Part shown: positions 1 to 8,396 of the stretch, in pieces
How the letters are laid out: the number at the start of each line of letters is the position of its first letter
Numbering within the stretch: the stretch's first letter is position 1
Source of the DNA: Kitasatospora sp. GAS204B
GTDB lineage: Bacteria; Actinomycetota; Actinomycetes; Streptomycetales; Streptomycetaceae
Length of the DNA stretch: 64,000 nt
Assembly: GCF_029892155.1 (NCBI RefSeq)
Contig: NZ_JARZAG010000025.1
Coordinates: 1 to 64,000, forward strand
Direction of reading: 5' to 3'
Made by a program: the position numbers and the translations under genes
The notes under the pieces: generated by a model
Databases searched by the model: none
What the model was told of the DNA's origin: nothing
What the model saw: only the letters and a program-made list of their open reading frames with translations

Positions 1-1560
1 CTTGGTGGGCGGCCTGTGGCGGTGTCCGGTTCTTACGATGGCACGGTGTGGGTGTGGGATCTGGCGACGGGTCAGCCGGTCGGGCAGCCGTTGAGTGGGC
101 ACGGTGGTGGGGTGCGGGCGGTGGTGTGTGCGGAACTTGGTGGGCGGCCTGTGGCGGTGTCCGGTTCTTACGATGGCACGGTGCGGGTGTGGGATCTGGC
201 GACGGGTCAGCCGGTCGGGCAGCCGTTGAGCGGGCACGGCAGTGGGGTGCGGGCGGTGGCGTGCACGGAACTGGCCGGCCGCCCCGTCGTCGTCGCCGTC
301 ACCGGTTCCTATGACGCCGTGTGCATGTGGGACCTGACCACCGCCGAACCCCTCGGCCAACCCCTGCGCCAGACCAGGGGGATGGTGGATGTCGCGTGCA
401 CCGTGCTGGACGGGCGCCCGGTGGCGGTCACCAGTTCCGGGGGCCGCACGGTGCGGGTCTGGGACCTGGTCGCCGGCCGGCCGATCGGCCAACCCCTCAC
501 CGGCCACACCGACATCGTGGCGGCGGTGGCGTGCACGGTGCTGGACGGACGCCCGGTGGCGGTCACCGGCTCCGAGGACTGCACAGTGCGGGTCTGGGAT
601 CTGACGGCTGGTCAGCCCGTGGGCCAGGCTCTGAACGGCCATACCGACACGGTGACCGCGGTGGCGTGCACGGTGCTGGACGGGCGGCCGGTGGCGGTCA
701 CCGGCTCCAAGGACTGCACGGTGCGGGTGTGGGACCTGGGCGTGGACCGGCCGTTGGGGCAGCCGCTGAGTGGTCACACCGACACGGTGACCGCGGCGGC
801 GTGCACCGTCCTGGACGGGCGTCCGGTGGCCGTCACCGGCTCCTGGGACCGCACGGTGCGGGTGTGGGACCTGGCCGCAGGCCGGCCGATCGGCCAACCC
901 CTCACCGGTCACACCGACATGGTGACGGCGGCGGCGTGCACCAGCTTGGACGGCAGGCCGGTCGCGGTCACCGGCTCCATCGACTCCTCCCTGCGGGTGT
1001 GGGATCTGGCGGCAGGTCGAGCCATCGGTCTGCCGTTGACCGGCCACGCCAACGCGGTGGCGGCGGTGGCGTGCACGGTGCTGGAGGGGCGTCCGGTGGC
1101 CGTCACCGGTTCCTGGGACGCCACGGTGCGGGTGTGGGACCTGACAGCTGGTCGAGCCATCGGTCTGCCGTTGACCGGTCACACCAACGCGGTGGCGGCG
1201 CTGGCGTGCACGGTGCTGGAGGGGCGGCGCGTGGCGGTCACCGGTTCCTGGGACGCCACGGTGCGGGTGTGGGACCTGGCTGCTGGCAAGCCAGTTGGCC
1301 GGCCGCTGACCGGTCACACCGGCAAGGTGATCGCGGTGGCGTGCGTGGTGCTGGACGGGCGTCCGGTGGCCGTCACCGGCTCCGAGGACCACACGGTGCG
1401 GCTGTGGGACCTGGCGGCCGGCAAGCCGATCGGCCGGCCGCTCACCGGTCACACCGGCAAGGTGACCGCGGTGGCGTGCGCGGTGCTGGACGGGCGCCCC
1501 GTCGCCGTCACCGGCTCCGACGACCACACGGTGCGGTTCTGGGACCTCCTCGGCCTGGCA
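1..1560 (+). repeat. 135-bp tandem repeats encoding WD40 blades
   Basis: The DNA repeats with a 135-bp period, 45 codons per blade. The copy starting at 1 and the copy starting at 136 differ at only a few bases over more than 100 bp, while later copies have diverged more and use more C/G-ending codons. This pattern fits recent duplication or gene conversion at the upstream end of the array. Confidence 0.85.
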
Positions 1561-1674
1561 CCGGTGGACGTGCTCGACCTGCCGGCCCAGTGCTCGGCAC
1601 TGGCCCTGTCCGACGTCGAATGGCTCGCCTGCGCGTTCGGCCGGGACATCGCCGTCTTCGGTCGACACGCGTAA
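1..1674 (+). CDS. WD40-repeat beta-propeller protein (5' end outside window)
   Basis: The frame is open from the first base, so the start lies upstream and any N-terminal domain is unseen. Twelve WD blades of about 45 residues are visible, each ending in a WDL signature such as VRVWDL and carrying a GH dipeptide (GHTD, GHTG). The tail after the last blade (about 45 residues, ending FGRHA) has no further motif. In actinomycetes such arrays are often the C-terminal part of STAND ATPases, Ser/Thr kinases or caspase-like proteins, and act as a protein-binding scaffold. Which of these applies cannot be told here. The first two blades are nearly identical at DNA level. It stops 4 bp before a hairpin repeat. 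Confidence 0.93.
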   Translation, partial: LGGRPVAVSGSYDGTVWVWDLATGQPVGQPLSGHGGGVRAVVCAELGGRPVAVSGSYDGTVRVWDLATGQPVGQPLSGHGSGVRAVACTELAGRPVVVAVTGSYDAVCMWDLTTAEPLGQPLRQTRGMVDVACTVLDGRPVAVTSSGGRTVRVWDLVAGRPIGQPLTGHTDIVAAVACTVLDGRPVAVTGSEDCTVRVWDLTAGQPVGQALNGHTDTVTAVACTVLDGRPVAVTGSKDCTVRVWDLGVDRPLGQPLSGHTDTVTAAACTVLDGRPVAVTGSWDRTVRVWDLAAGRPIGQPLTGHTDMVTAAACTSLDGRPVAVTGSIDSSLRVWDLAAGRAIGLPLTGHANAVAAVACTVLEGRPVAVTGSWDATVRVWDLTAGRAIGLPLTGHTNAVAALACTVLEGRRVAVTGSWDATVRVWDLAAGKPVGRPLTGHTGKVIAVACVVLDGRPVAVTGSEDHTVRLWDLAAGKPIGRPLTGHTGKVTAVACAVLDGRPVAVTGSDDHTVRFWDLLGLAPVDVLDLPAQCSALALSDVEWLACAFGRDIAVFGRHA

Positions 1675-1678
1675 GAGG

Positions 1679-1848
1679 CCTAGGGCCTGTACGGCGGATC
1701 TTTTCGGATGAGCCCGCGGCGTTGGGCGCCCGGCTGGGCGTGCGCCCGAGTCGTCCTCGTACTGGACGTACTTGGGCGATTCGGGCGTGCGTCCAGCCGG
1801 GATGCCCGGCGTCGCGGGCCCGGAAAGATCCGCCGTACAGGCCCTAGG
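1679..1848. repeat. 170-bp near-perfect inverted-repeat (MITE-like) element
   Basis: Both ends carry CCTAGGGCCTGTACGGCGG in inverted orientation. The two arms stay complementary almost to the centre, where GTAC (1759-1762) and GTAC (1768-1771) enclose a 5-nt loop. Interruptions are a 4-nt left bulge (ATGA), a 1-versus-2-nt bulge and a short mismatch near the loop. I count nine substitutions between the arms, and every one gives a G.U pair in the plus-strand transcript. It has no ORF of its own, and CTAG at each end could be part of the repeat or a target duplication. It sits just after the WD40 stop codon and could also terminate that transcript. Confidence 0.8.
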
Positions 1849-2059
1849 ACCCACCGTCGCGGCATCAAGTGGCTGATCCCGTTCCTCTGCTGACGCTCAG
1901 CCGCCCGGGTGGGCGCGGGCCCGTCCGCCGGCCGGCCCGGCCCCTGGCCAGCGCATCCAGCACGCCTACCGGATCCGCTCCAGATCCATTCGAGGCGCCC
2001 GGCCGACACTGACGGTGCACGTGCTACCGCCCCACCCACACCACCCACAGGAGAACCCC

Positions 2060-2230
2060 ATGAGCACTGCCACTCTCCCGGTCGCCGTAGACGTGACCGA
2101 GCTGGAGGACCTCTTCGACCTCGACGTGCGCATCGAGGTGAGCGAGACTGCCGCAGAGGCCGCGTTCACCAGCGTCGTCTGCAGCGTCACTTGTGCCTCC
2201 TGCATCATGACCGCCTGCTGCGGCTGGTAA
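2060..2230 (+). CDS. lanA: Class I lanthipeptide precursor peptide
   Basis: A 56-residue peptide with an acidic leader and a Cys/Ser/Thr-rich C-terminus. The leader carries EDLFDLDVRIEV, matching the F(D/N)LD-type recognition box of class I lanthipeptide leaders; the layout resembles the microbisporicin precursor. The likely core begins near residue 36 (FTSVVCSVTC...) and has five Cys (41, 45, 48, 53, 54) and six Ser/Thr. It ends CCGW, so a C-terminal AviCys is not expected. The ATG at 2060 is chosen because GGAG (2050-2053) lies six bases before it; an upstream in-frame start would add a His/Pro-rich stretch without such a site. The leader cleavage site is inferred, and no leader protease is nearby. 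Confidence 0.88.
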   Translation: MSTATLPVAVDVTELEDLFDLDVRIEVSETAAEAAFTSVVCSVTCASCIMTACCGW

Positions 2231-2321
2231 CGGCCACCGGGATCCTTCTGCTGCTTCTGACGGCCGCAGGCCGGCTCCGCCGACGGCGCACGCCCGGCGG
2301 AGCCGGCGGCTGAGGGCTCAC

Positions 2322-2349
2322 GGGACCGGCGGCGCGCGCCGCCGGTCCC
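2322..2349 (+). terminator. Perfect 28-nt palindrome between lanA and lanB (attenuator-like)
   Basis: The arm GGGACCGGCGGCGC is followed at once by its exact reverse complement. It lies about 90 nt after lanA and 76 nt before lanB, with no T-run. In lantibiotic operons such a hairpin usually lets the precursor mRNA accumulate over the enzyme mRNA. That role is inferred here. Confidence 0.7.
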
Positions 2350-2425
2350 GGGCCCACCCGCGCGCCCGGCCACCACGCCGACGCGCCGTCCACACCGAGG
2401 GACCGCCACCGAGGGACTGCCACCG

Positions 2426-5400
2426 ATGCCGCTGCCGCCCGCCACCCCACCGCTCTTCCGCGCCGCCCCCGTCGCCCTGTTGCGCGCGCCGCTCCGCGGC
2501 CACGACCGCCGCGCTGCCTGGGCCGTGGCCACCCCCTCGGACCCCACCGACCGGGCGGCCTGCGAACAGCTGCTGCGCGGCGCGGCCGGCGACGGATTCT
2601 TCATGGAGGCGCTGCGGGTCGCCAGCCCCACGCTGGCCAACCTGGTGGAGGCGAGCATGCAGCCCACCGGGCTCGCCACCCGCACCGACGCCCAACTGCG
2701 GCGCGCCGCGGTCTCGGTGCTGCGCTACGAGATCCGGCTGCGCTCCCGCAGCACCCCGTTCGGGCTCTTCGCCGGCGTCGCCCCGGTCCGGGTCGGCGCC
2801 ACGGCCGACGGCCCGGCGGCGAAGGTGTCCTGGTCGCAGCCGGCGACCAGCCGGACCAGGGTCGACCTCGACTGGCTCCTGCGCCTGGTCCAGCGGCTGG
2901 AGCAGGACCCCGAGCTGCTCCCGCACCTGACCCTGCACGTCCACGCCGGCACCGTCCCGCGCGGCGGCCGGCTGGTGATGGCCGCACCCTCCAACCCCGG
3001 TGCCACCGCGGGCGACAGCACCCGAAGCGAGGTCTCGGTGCGGATCACGCCGGTGGTCACCGCCGCCTTGGAGCTGGCCGCCGCCGGCACCACCGCCACG
3101 GCGGCCGTCACCGAGCTGGAGCGGCGCTTCCCCACGGCCCCGGCCGGTGCGGCCGCGAGGCTGCTGGCCACCCTGGTCCGCCAGGAGTTCCTGATCACGG
3201 GGCTGCGCCCGGTGCTCGACGGCGGCGACCCGCTCGGCCGGGTGATCGGCGTGCTGGCCGCCGCGGAGCACTCCGCAGGCCGGCCGCTGCCCCTGCTGGC
3301 CGCCCTGCGCGCGATCGCCGCCGACCGCGACCGGTACGACGCCGCCGCCCCGGGCGAGCGCCGCGCGGCGCTCGCCGCACTGGAGCGGAAGATGCGGCAA
3401 CTGGCCGACGCCGAGCGGCTGATCCACGTCGACATGGCGCTGGGCGCCGAGGTGCGCCTGCCGCAGGCCGTCGCCGACGAGGCGGCCCGCGGGCTGGGCG
3501 TGCTGTGGCGACTGTCCGCGCCCGGTCCGGGAACGCCGCCGCTGCGCGGCTACCACCGGGACTTCCTGGAGCGCTACGGCGTGGACCGCGTCGTTCCGGT
3601 GCTGGAGGCGCTGGACGACACGGTCGGCATCGGCGCGCCGGCCGGCTATGCCTGGCCGCCTTCGACCCGCACCGAGGAACCGGCACGGTCGGTGCCCCGG
3701 GACCGGGAGCTGCTGCTGGGCCGGCTGGCCGCCGAGGCGGTGCGCGACGGCGCCCGGGAGGTGGTGCTGGACGACGCCCTGGTGGCGCGGCTGGCCCCCG
3801 GAGAGCCGCGGTCCGAGCGGCTACCGCGCTCCTGCGAGCTGTTCTGCACGCTGGTCGCCGCCGACGAACAGGCGCTGTCCGACGGCGACTTCCTGCTGGT
3901 CGGCGGCGGTGGACCGGGCCAGACCGAGGCCGGCGCCACCTTCGGGCGGTTCGCCGGACTGGCCGGCTCGGTCAACGAGGAGCTGGCCGCCTTCGCCTTC
4001 CCCGAGCAGCCGGACGCGCTGCATCTCGCCGTCGCCTACCAGCCGCGGCACACCCGGGCGCTCAACGTCGCCAACAGCCCGCGCACCGCGGACCACGAGG
4101 TGACGATCGGGCTGCCGCCGGACCCGGCCGCAACCGCCGTGCGCCTGGAGGAGATCGGCGTGGCCGCCACCGTCGACCACCTGTACGCGGTGCACCTGCC
4201 CACCGGCCGGTTGCTGCTGCCGCACGCCCACCACGCGCTCGACGTGCGAGGCCAGGCGCCGAACGTCGCCCGGTTCCTGCTCGACGTGGGCCGGGACGCC
4301 TACCGGACCTACACCCCCTGGGACTGGGGACCGGCCGCCGGTGCGCCGTTCCTGCCGCGGGTGCGCTACGGCCGGGTGGTGCTCGCCTCCGCCACCTGGC
4401 GGCTGGACGAGCTGGCCGAGCACACCGGACTCGACCCGGCCGGCTGGGGCGCGGCGGTGCAGCGCTGGCGGGAGCGCTGGCAGGTGCCACGGCAGCTGGT
4501 GCTGACCCGCTACGACCACCGCCTGCCGGTGGACCTGACCGACGCCTGGCACCGTGAGTTGCTGCGCGACGCGCTCGCCAAGGACCCCGGCCTGCTGGCC
4601 GTCGAGCTGCCCGGCGGCGAGCAGCGGACCGACGGCTGGCTGCGCGACGCCGAGGGCCTGGCCCACCGCTCCGAGCTGGCGCTGGCCTTCGCCCGCCGGC
4701 CGCAGGCGGTCCAGCCGCAGCCGGCCACCCAGCCACCGGTGACCGGCCGGCCCGCGCCCGCCGCGCGCCTCGTGCCACCAGCGCGCCCGGCCGGCCCGCG
4801 GCTGGCCGAGCCCGGCGGCGAGTGGCTCTACGCGAAGCTCTACCTCGCGGGCCGGCACACGGATGCCTTCCTCCAGGAGCGGCTGAACCCGTTCCTGGCC
4901 GAACTGCCCGGCCCGGCCCAGGCGGTGATCGACCGCTGGTTCTTCATCCGCTACCGGGATCCGGACGACCACCTGCGGCTGCGCTTCCACGGGCCGGCGG
5001 ACACCCTGTGGCAGGAGCTGCTACCGCCCCTGCGCGGCGCGGTGCGGCAGTGGACGGCCCAGGGGCTGGTCGGACGGTTCGTGCTGGACGGCTACGACCC
5101 CGAGTGGGAGCGCTACGGCGGCCCCGAGGCCCAGGCGGCCGCCGAACGCTTCTTCGCCGCCGACAGCCGTACGACCCTCACCCTGCTGCGGACCGCCCGG
5201 CAGGCCGCCGCGATGCCCGGTGACGGTGGGCGCGGTGACGGCGGGCCCAGTGACGGTGGGCGCGGTGACGTGCCGTGGGACAAGGAGACGCTGGCCGCGC
5301 TCTCCCTCGCCTCCATCGCGCACGCCGCCGGCCTGCCGCCGGAGGCCGTCGCCCCGGCCCGCTACCAGGAGCCGGCCGCCGCCTGGCTGGCCGGCACCGC

Positions 5401-5746
5401 GGTCGACCAGGAGCTGCCGGCCGGCTACCGGGCCAACCGGGCCAAGTGGCTGCGACTGATCGACCCGGCCGGCGGTTGGCCCGCACTGGCCGAACACCCG
5501 CTCGGTGCCCAGGTGGCGCAGGCACTGGCCGACCAGGCCGGACACCTGCGTGCCTACCGCGAGCAACTGGACGAACTCGCCGCCCGCGGCGCCGATTGGT
5601 CGCCACTGCCCACGGTGGTGGCGAGCCTGCTCCACATGTCCTGCAACCGGCTGCTCGGGACCGACCGGGAGGCCGAGCTGCGCGCGCACGCCCTCGCCCG
5701 CGCCTGCGTGACCGGAAACGCCGACCGAAGGAAGCACCAGCGGTGA
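2426..5746 (+). CDS. lanB: Lantibiotic dehydratase, full length
   Basis: A 1106-residue LanB, expected to dehydrate Ser/Thr of the precursor by glutamyl-tRNA-dependent glutamylation and elimination. The N-terminal glutamylation domain shows the family signature RSRSTPFGLFAGV (about residues 108-120). The C-terminal SpaB_C elimination domain begins near residue 800 (GEWLYAKLYL) and contains WFFIRYRDPDDHLRLRFH. Both domains are in one chain, as in classical class I systems rather than split thiopeptide-type LanBs. A Gly/Asp-rich insert from a 15-bp tandem repeat lies inside SpaB_C. The start ATG has GAGGG 10 bases upstream. It overlaps lanC by 4 bp (GTGA), so the two are translationally coupled. 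Confidence 0.95.
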   Translation: MPLPPATPPLFRAAPVALLRAPLRGHDRRAAWAVATPSDPTDRAACEQLLRGAAGDGFFMEALRVASPTLANLVEASMQPTGLATRTDAQLRRAAVSVLRYEIRLRSRSTPFGLFAGVAPVRVGATADGPAAKVSWSQPATSRTRVDLDWLLRLVQRLEQDPELLPHLTLHVHAGTVPRGGRLVMAAPSNPGATAGDSTRSEVSVRITPVVTAALELAAAGTTATAAVTELERRFPTAPAGAAARLLATLVRQEFLITGLRPVLDGGDPLGRVIGVLAAAEHSAGRPLPLLAALRAIAADRDRYDAAAPGERRAALAALERKMRQLADAERLIHVDMALGAEVRLPQAVADEAARGLGVLWRLSAPGPGTPPLRGYHRDFLERYGVDRVVPVLEALDDTVGIGAPAGYAWPPSTRTEEPARSVPRDRELLLGRLAAEAVRDGAREVVLDDALVARLAPGEPRSERLPRSCELFCTLVAADEQALSDGDFLLVGGGGPGQTEAGATFGRFAGLAGSVNEELAAFAFPEQPDALHLAVAYQPRHTRALNVANSPRTADHEVTIGLPPDPAATAVRLEEIGVAATVDHLYAVHLPTGRLLLPHAHHALDVRGQAPNVARFLLDVGRDAYRTYTPWDWGPAAGAPFLPRVRYGRVVLASATWRLDELAEHTGLDPAGWGAAVQRWRERWQVPRQLVLTRYDHRLPVDLTDAWHRELLRDALAKDPGLLAVELPGGEQRTDGWLRDAEGLAHRSELALAFARRPQAVQPQPATQPPVTGRPAPAARLVPPARPAGPRLAEPGGEWLYAKLYLAGRHTDAFLQERLNPFLAELPGPAQAVIDRWFFIRYRDPDDHLRLRFHGPADTLWQELLPPLRGAVRQWTAQGLVGRFVLDGYDPEWERYGGPEAQAAAERFFAADSRTTLTLLRTARQAAAMPGDGGRGDGGPSDGGRGDVPWDKETLAALSLASIAHAAGLPPEAVAPARYQEPAAAWLAGTAVDQELPAGYRANRAKWLRLIDPAGGWPALAEHPLGAQVAQALADQAGHLRAYREQLDELAARGADWSPLPTVVASLLHMSCNRLLGTDREAELRAHALARACVTGNADRRKHQR
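5219..5270 (+). repeat. 15-bp tandem repeat inside lanB
   Basis: About 3.5 copies of a unit like GGTGACGGTGGGCGC, encoding a DGGRG/DGGPS loop inside the C-terminal elimination domain. It probably extends a surface loop by slippage. Confidence 0.75.
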
Positions 5747-7245
5747 CCACGGCAACAGCGACCACGGCAGCCGTAACCACGGCGACAGGGACGGTGACGG
5801 CGGTGACCACGGAGGCGGTGACGCAACCGGTGACGACACCGGTGACGCAGCCGGTGACGACACCGGTCGCGACCACGGCGGCGGCGCCCGGCACCACCGG
5901 GCGCATCGAGGCGGCCGTCGAGCGGGTGGCCGCCGCCCTCACCGAGGAGCCGCGGCAGCACGGCCCCGGCCGGCCCGCCGCCCCCGCGGCCGCACTGGGC
6001 GGCGCGGCCGGCGTCGCCCTCCTGCTCACCGAGCTCGCCCGCCGCGACTCGGGCCGGCTGCCCGCCGCGCACGGCCGGCTCACGGTGGCGGCCAAGGCCC
6101 TGACCAACACCGCCTCGGTCGGTCTGCACCACGGTCCGGCCGCGGTGTTGGTGGCCGTTCAGGCGGCCGCGAGGCTCGGCGGTCACTATCCGCGCCTGCG
6201 CCACACCCTGACCGCGCACGTCGCGACCGAGCAGCTCGCCCGCCTCGCGGCCCAGCCGGCCGGACCGGGTGTGGACTGGTCGTCCTACGACGCCATCGCC
6301 GGCGCCAGCGGCACCGGCCGGGTGCTGCTCACCGCGGTCACCGACGGCGACGCCGAGGAGCGGGCGGCGGCCGAGCCCGCGCTGCGCGCCACCCTCGCCC
6401 ACCTCGTCGCGCTCAGCCGGCCGGTGCGGGTGGGCGGCCGGCAGGTGCCCGGCTGGTGGGTACCGGGTCACCGCCAGCTAACGGCCGCCGACCGCGCACG
6501 TTTCCCGCGCGGTGACATCAACCTCGGGACGGCCCACGGCATCGCGGGCCCGCTGGCGCTGCTCGCCCGCAGCGCCGAGCTGGAGGTGACGGTCGACGGG
6601 CAGCTGGCGGCCGTGCGGCGGATCGGCGGCTGGCTGGCCGCGCGGGCGGACCACGACGCGTCCGGGCCGTACTGGCAGCCGAGGCTGCCGCTGGACGAGG
6701 AGATCGCCCGGGCCTGCGGCGGGCCCACCTCGTCCGCCGCGCCCGTCGCCACCGCCGCCGCTGCCTGGTGTTACGGCTCAGTCAGCATCGCGGGCGCCCT
6801 GCTGCGCGCGGCTCGGGTGACCGGCGAGGAGGCCTGGTACCGGCTCGCCCTGGACAGCGCCCACGCCGTGCTGGCCCGCCCCGGCACTCTGGACCACCTG
6901 AAGGGCCCCACCGTCTGCCACGGCGAGGCGGGCTTCCTGCAGAGCCTGTGGCGGCTCGGGCGGCAGGCCGAGGACCCGGTCCTGCTCGACCACTGCGCGC
7001 GCCTGGCCGACCGGCTGGCCGCGGCCTTCGACCAGGAGGCCGTCTACGGCTACCGGCACCTGGCGCCGGCCCACCGCGACCGCGGCTGGCAGCCCGGCCG
7101 GCCGCCGAGCGCCGAGGACAACCCCGGGATCCTGGAGGGCGCGGCCGGCGTCGCGGCCGCCCTCCTCTCGGTGCTACCCGGCCCCGGTTCGTCGGACCAC
7201 GAGCAGGACGAGCCCGTCTGGGACCGTGTCCTGCTGCTGTCCTGA
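5743..7245 (+). CDS. lanC: Lanthionine synthetase (cyclase) LanC
   Basis: A 500-residue cyclase that would join Cys thiols to dehydrated residues. The zinc site and active-site residues are visible: GTAHGIAG (His265), WCYG (Cys343) and CHGEAG (Cys392, His393), with Gly-rich motifs of the (alpha/alpha)6 barrel between them. The GTG start overlaps the lanB stop (GTGA). The first 45 or so residues are a Thr/Val-rich low-complexity stretch partly made by a 24-bp repeat. LanC proteins are usually about 400-430 residues, so the excess is in this extension. A downstream start is possible, but coupling to lanB favours the GTG. It is the last gene of the lanthipeptide unit; the next gene is on the other strand. 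Confidence 0.93.
   Translation: MTTATATTAAVTTATGTVTAVTTEAVTQPVTTPVTQPVTTPVATTAAAPGTTGRIEAAVERVAAALTEEPRQHGPGRPAAPAAALGGAAGVALLLTELARRDSGRLPAAHGRLTVAAKALTNTASVGLHHGPAAVLVAVQAAARLGGHYPRLRHTLTAHVATEQLARLAAQPAGPGVDWSSYDAIAGASGTGRVLLTAVTDGDAEERAAAEPALRATLAHLVALSRPVRVGGRQVPGWWVPGHRQLTAADRARFPRGDINLGTAHGIAGPLALLARSAELEVTVDGQLAAVRRIGGWLAARADHDASGPYWQPRLPLDEEIARACGGPTSSAAPVATAAAAWCYGSVSIAGALLRAARVTGEEAWYRLALDSAHAVLARPGTLDHLKGPTVCHGEAGFLQSLWRLGRQAEDPVLLDHCARLADRLAAAFDQEAVYGYRHLAPAHRDRGWQPGRPPSAEDNPGILEGAAGVAAALLSVLPGPGSSDHEQDEPVWDRVLLLS
5818..5865 (+). repeat. 24-bp direct repeat in the 5' end of lanC
   Basis: Two adjacent copies of a 24-bp unit beginning GTGACGCARCCGGTGACG, encoding VTQPVTTP twice. 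They produce the unusual Thr/Val-rich N-terminus of LanC. Confidence 0.8.
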
Positions 7246-7285
7246 CACCGGGTCAGAACCTCCGCACGCCCTTGCCGCCCTTCCG

Positions 7286-7882
7286 TCAGCCCCTGGGACC
7301 GCCCGGCGACGCGGATCGTCGGCGGGCGAGGAACAGCCAGCCGGTGGCGAGGACACCGACCGCGGTCTCGACGATCCACAGGACCAACGGGCCTCGGCGG
7401 AAGCCCTCGTAGAGCGGCCAGGCCCAGGGCTCAGCGACCAGTGCCAGGCTCAGGCAGGCCCCGGCTGCCACCGATCGGGTGCCGGCGTACCTGCTGCCCA
7501 GCAAGCCGTAGACCACCCCGACGGGCAGCGCGATCAGGCCCCACGGCGGCGAGCCCCGGAAGATGTAGTGCAGCCAGCCCGCCACGCTCAGTCCGGATCC
7601 GAACTGGCGGGCGTAGAAGGCGATCAGGCACGCGAACTCGGCGAGCGTCCCCGCGGCGACGGCCCAGTGCCACGACCGTTGGAGGCGCCCGGCGAAGAAG
7701 GCGATCGCCAGCCAGGGGGCGAAGAGATTGCTCACCCAGAAGACGCGCGGATCATCCGGCGAAGGGATCCAGGAGATCGCGGCCCCGTAGCAGGCGGCCC
7801 CGGCCCCGGTCGCGGCGGCGAGCAGCGGCCGGGATCGCAGCCGTGCGGGGGCGGTGCCGTCGGCTCGCGTTGTCGTGGCCAT
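7286..7882 (-). CDS. Integral membrane protein of unknown function (DUF6518-like)
   Basis: A 198-residue protein with about five or six hydrophobic segments (for example LLAAATGAGAACYGAAISWI and FAPWLAIAFFAGRL), and a basic C-terminus. The ATG at 7882 is preceded by a GGGAAGGG ribosome site. The organisation resembles small streptomycete membrane proteins of the DUF6518 type, but I recognise no catalytic motif and the family name is tentative. It converges on lanC with a 40-bp gap. A role in export or immunity for the lanthipeptide cannot be excluded, but opposite orientation and the lack of transporter motifs argue against it. Confidence 0.7.
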   Translation of the reverse strand: MATTTRADGTAPARLRSRPLLAAATGAGAACYGAAISWIPSPDDPRVFWVSNLFAPWLAIAFFAGRLQRSWHWAVAAGTLAEFACLIAFYARQFGSGLSVAGWLHYIFRGSPPWGLIALPVGVVYGLLGSRYAGTRSVAAGACLSLALVAEPWAWPLYEGFRRGPLVLWIVETAVGVLATGWLFLARRRSASPGGPRG

Positions 7883-7967
7883 CAGGCCCTTCCCTCGACG
7901 ATCATCCGAGCAGTCTGACAGACGAGATGAACGCCGCCCGAGGCAGATCACGCCGGTTGAGCCGCCA

Positions 7968-8396
7968 TCAGCGGTAGTACTCCGCGACCACGGCCCGGAC
8001 CTCGTCGAGCAGCGCGGGGCCGTCCTGCGGCACGGGCGGTTGGCCGCTGCCCGGCCGGATGTCCAGGAGCTGCTCGTTGGACAGGGCGAACACCACCCGG
8101 CGTAGCCCCGCCCGTTGGATGACCGCCTCGCACATCCCGCACGGCTGGCAGCTGGTGTACATCGTGGTCCCCGCAGCCGTGGCCGGGTCCAGCTCTCGCG
8201 CGGCCCACCTCGCCAGCTTGAGTTCCGGGTGCGCGGTGATGTCCTGGTCGGTGAGGGTGGTGTTCTGCTCCTCTGCCAGCACCGTTCCGTCCGGTCCGGT
8301 CAGCAGCGACCCGAAGGGCGGGTTGCCGCTCGCGTGTGCCTCGGCCGCGAGCGCGATGGCTCGCCGGAGGAGGGTGTGGTCGTCGGGGGTGGTCAT
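7968..8396 (-). CDS. Nucleoside deaminase (cytidine/guanine deaminase fold)
   Basis: A 142-residue zinc deaminase. The zinc and catalytic residues are seen in AHPEL (His with the proton-shuttle Glu) and in SCQPCGMCE (PCxxC). This is the CMP/dCMP, guanine and TadA-like superfamily, and length and motifs suit a guanine or creatinine-type nucleoside/base deaminase. Its ATG overlaps the stop of the upstream oxidoreductase gene by 4 bp (ATGA), so the two form a coupled operon. The substrate cannot be assigned from sequence. Confidence 0.88.
   Translation of the reverse strand: MTTPDDHTLLRRAIALAAEAHASGNPPFGSLLTGPDGTVLAEEQNTTLTDQDITAHPELKLARWAARELDPATAAGTTMYTSCQPCGMCEAVIQRAGLRRVVFALSNEQLLDIRPGSGQPPVPQDGPALLDEVRAVVAEYYR

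Noticed and set aside
1..1674. Periodic repeats as a possible CRISPR array or satellite
   Set aside because: The 135-bp units are in frame and encode WD40 blades; there are no short repeats with unique spacers.
2060..2230. Precursor as a thiopeptide (Cys/Ser/Thr-rich, LD-type leader)
   Set aside because: No YcaO cyclodehydratase or cycloaddition enzyme is present; the LanB is full length and a true LanC with zinc ligands follows, which indicates lanthionine chemistry.
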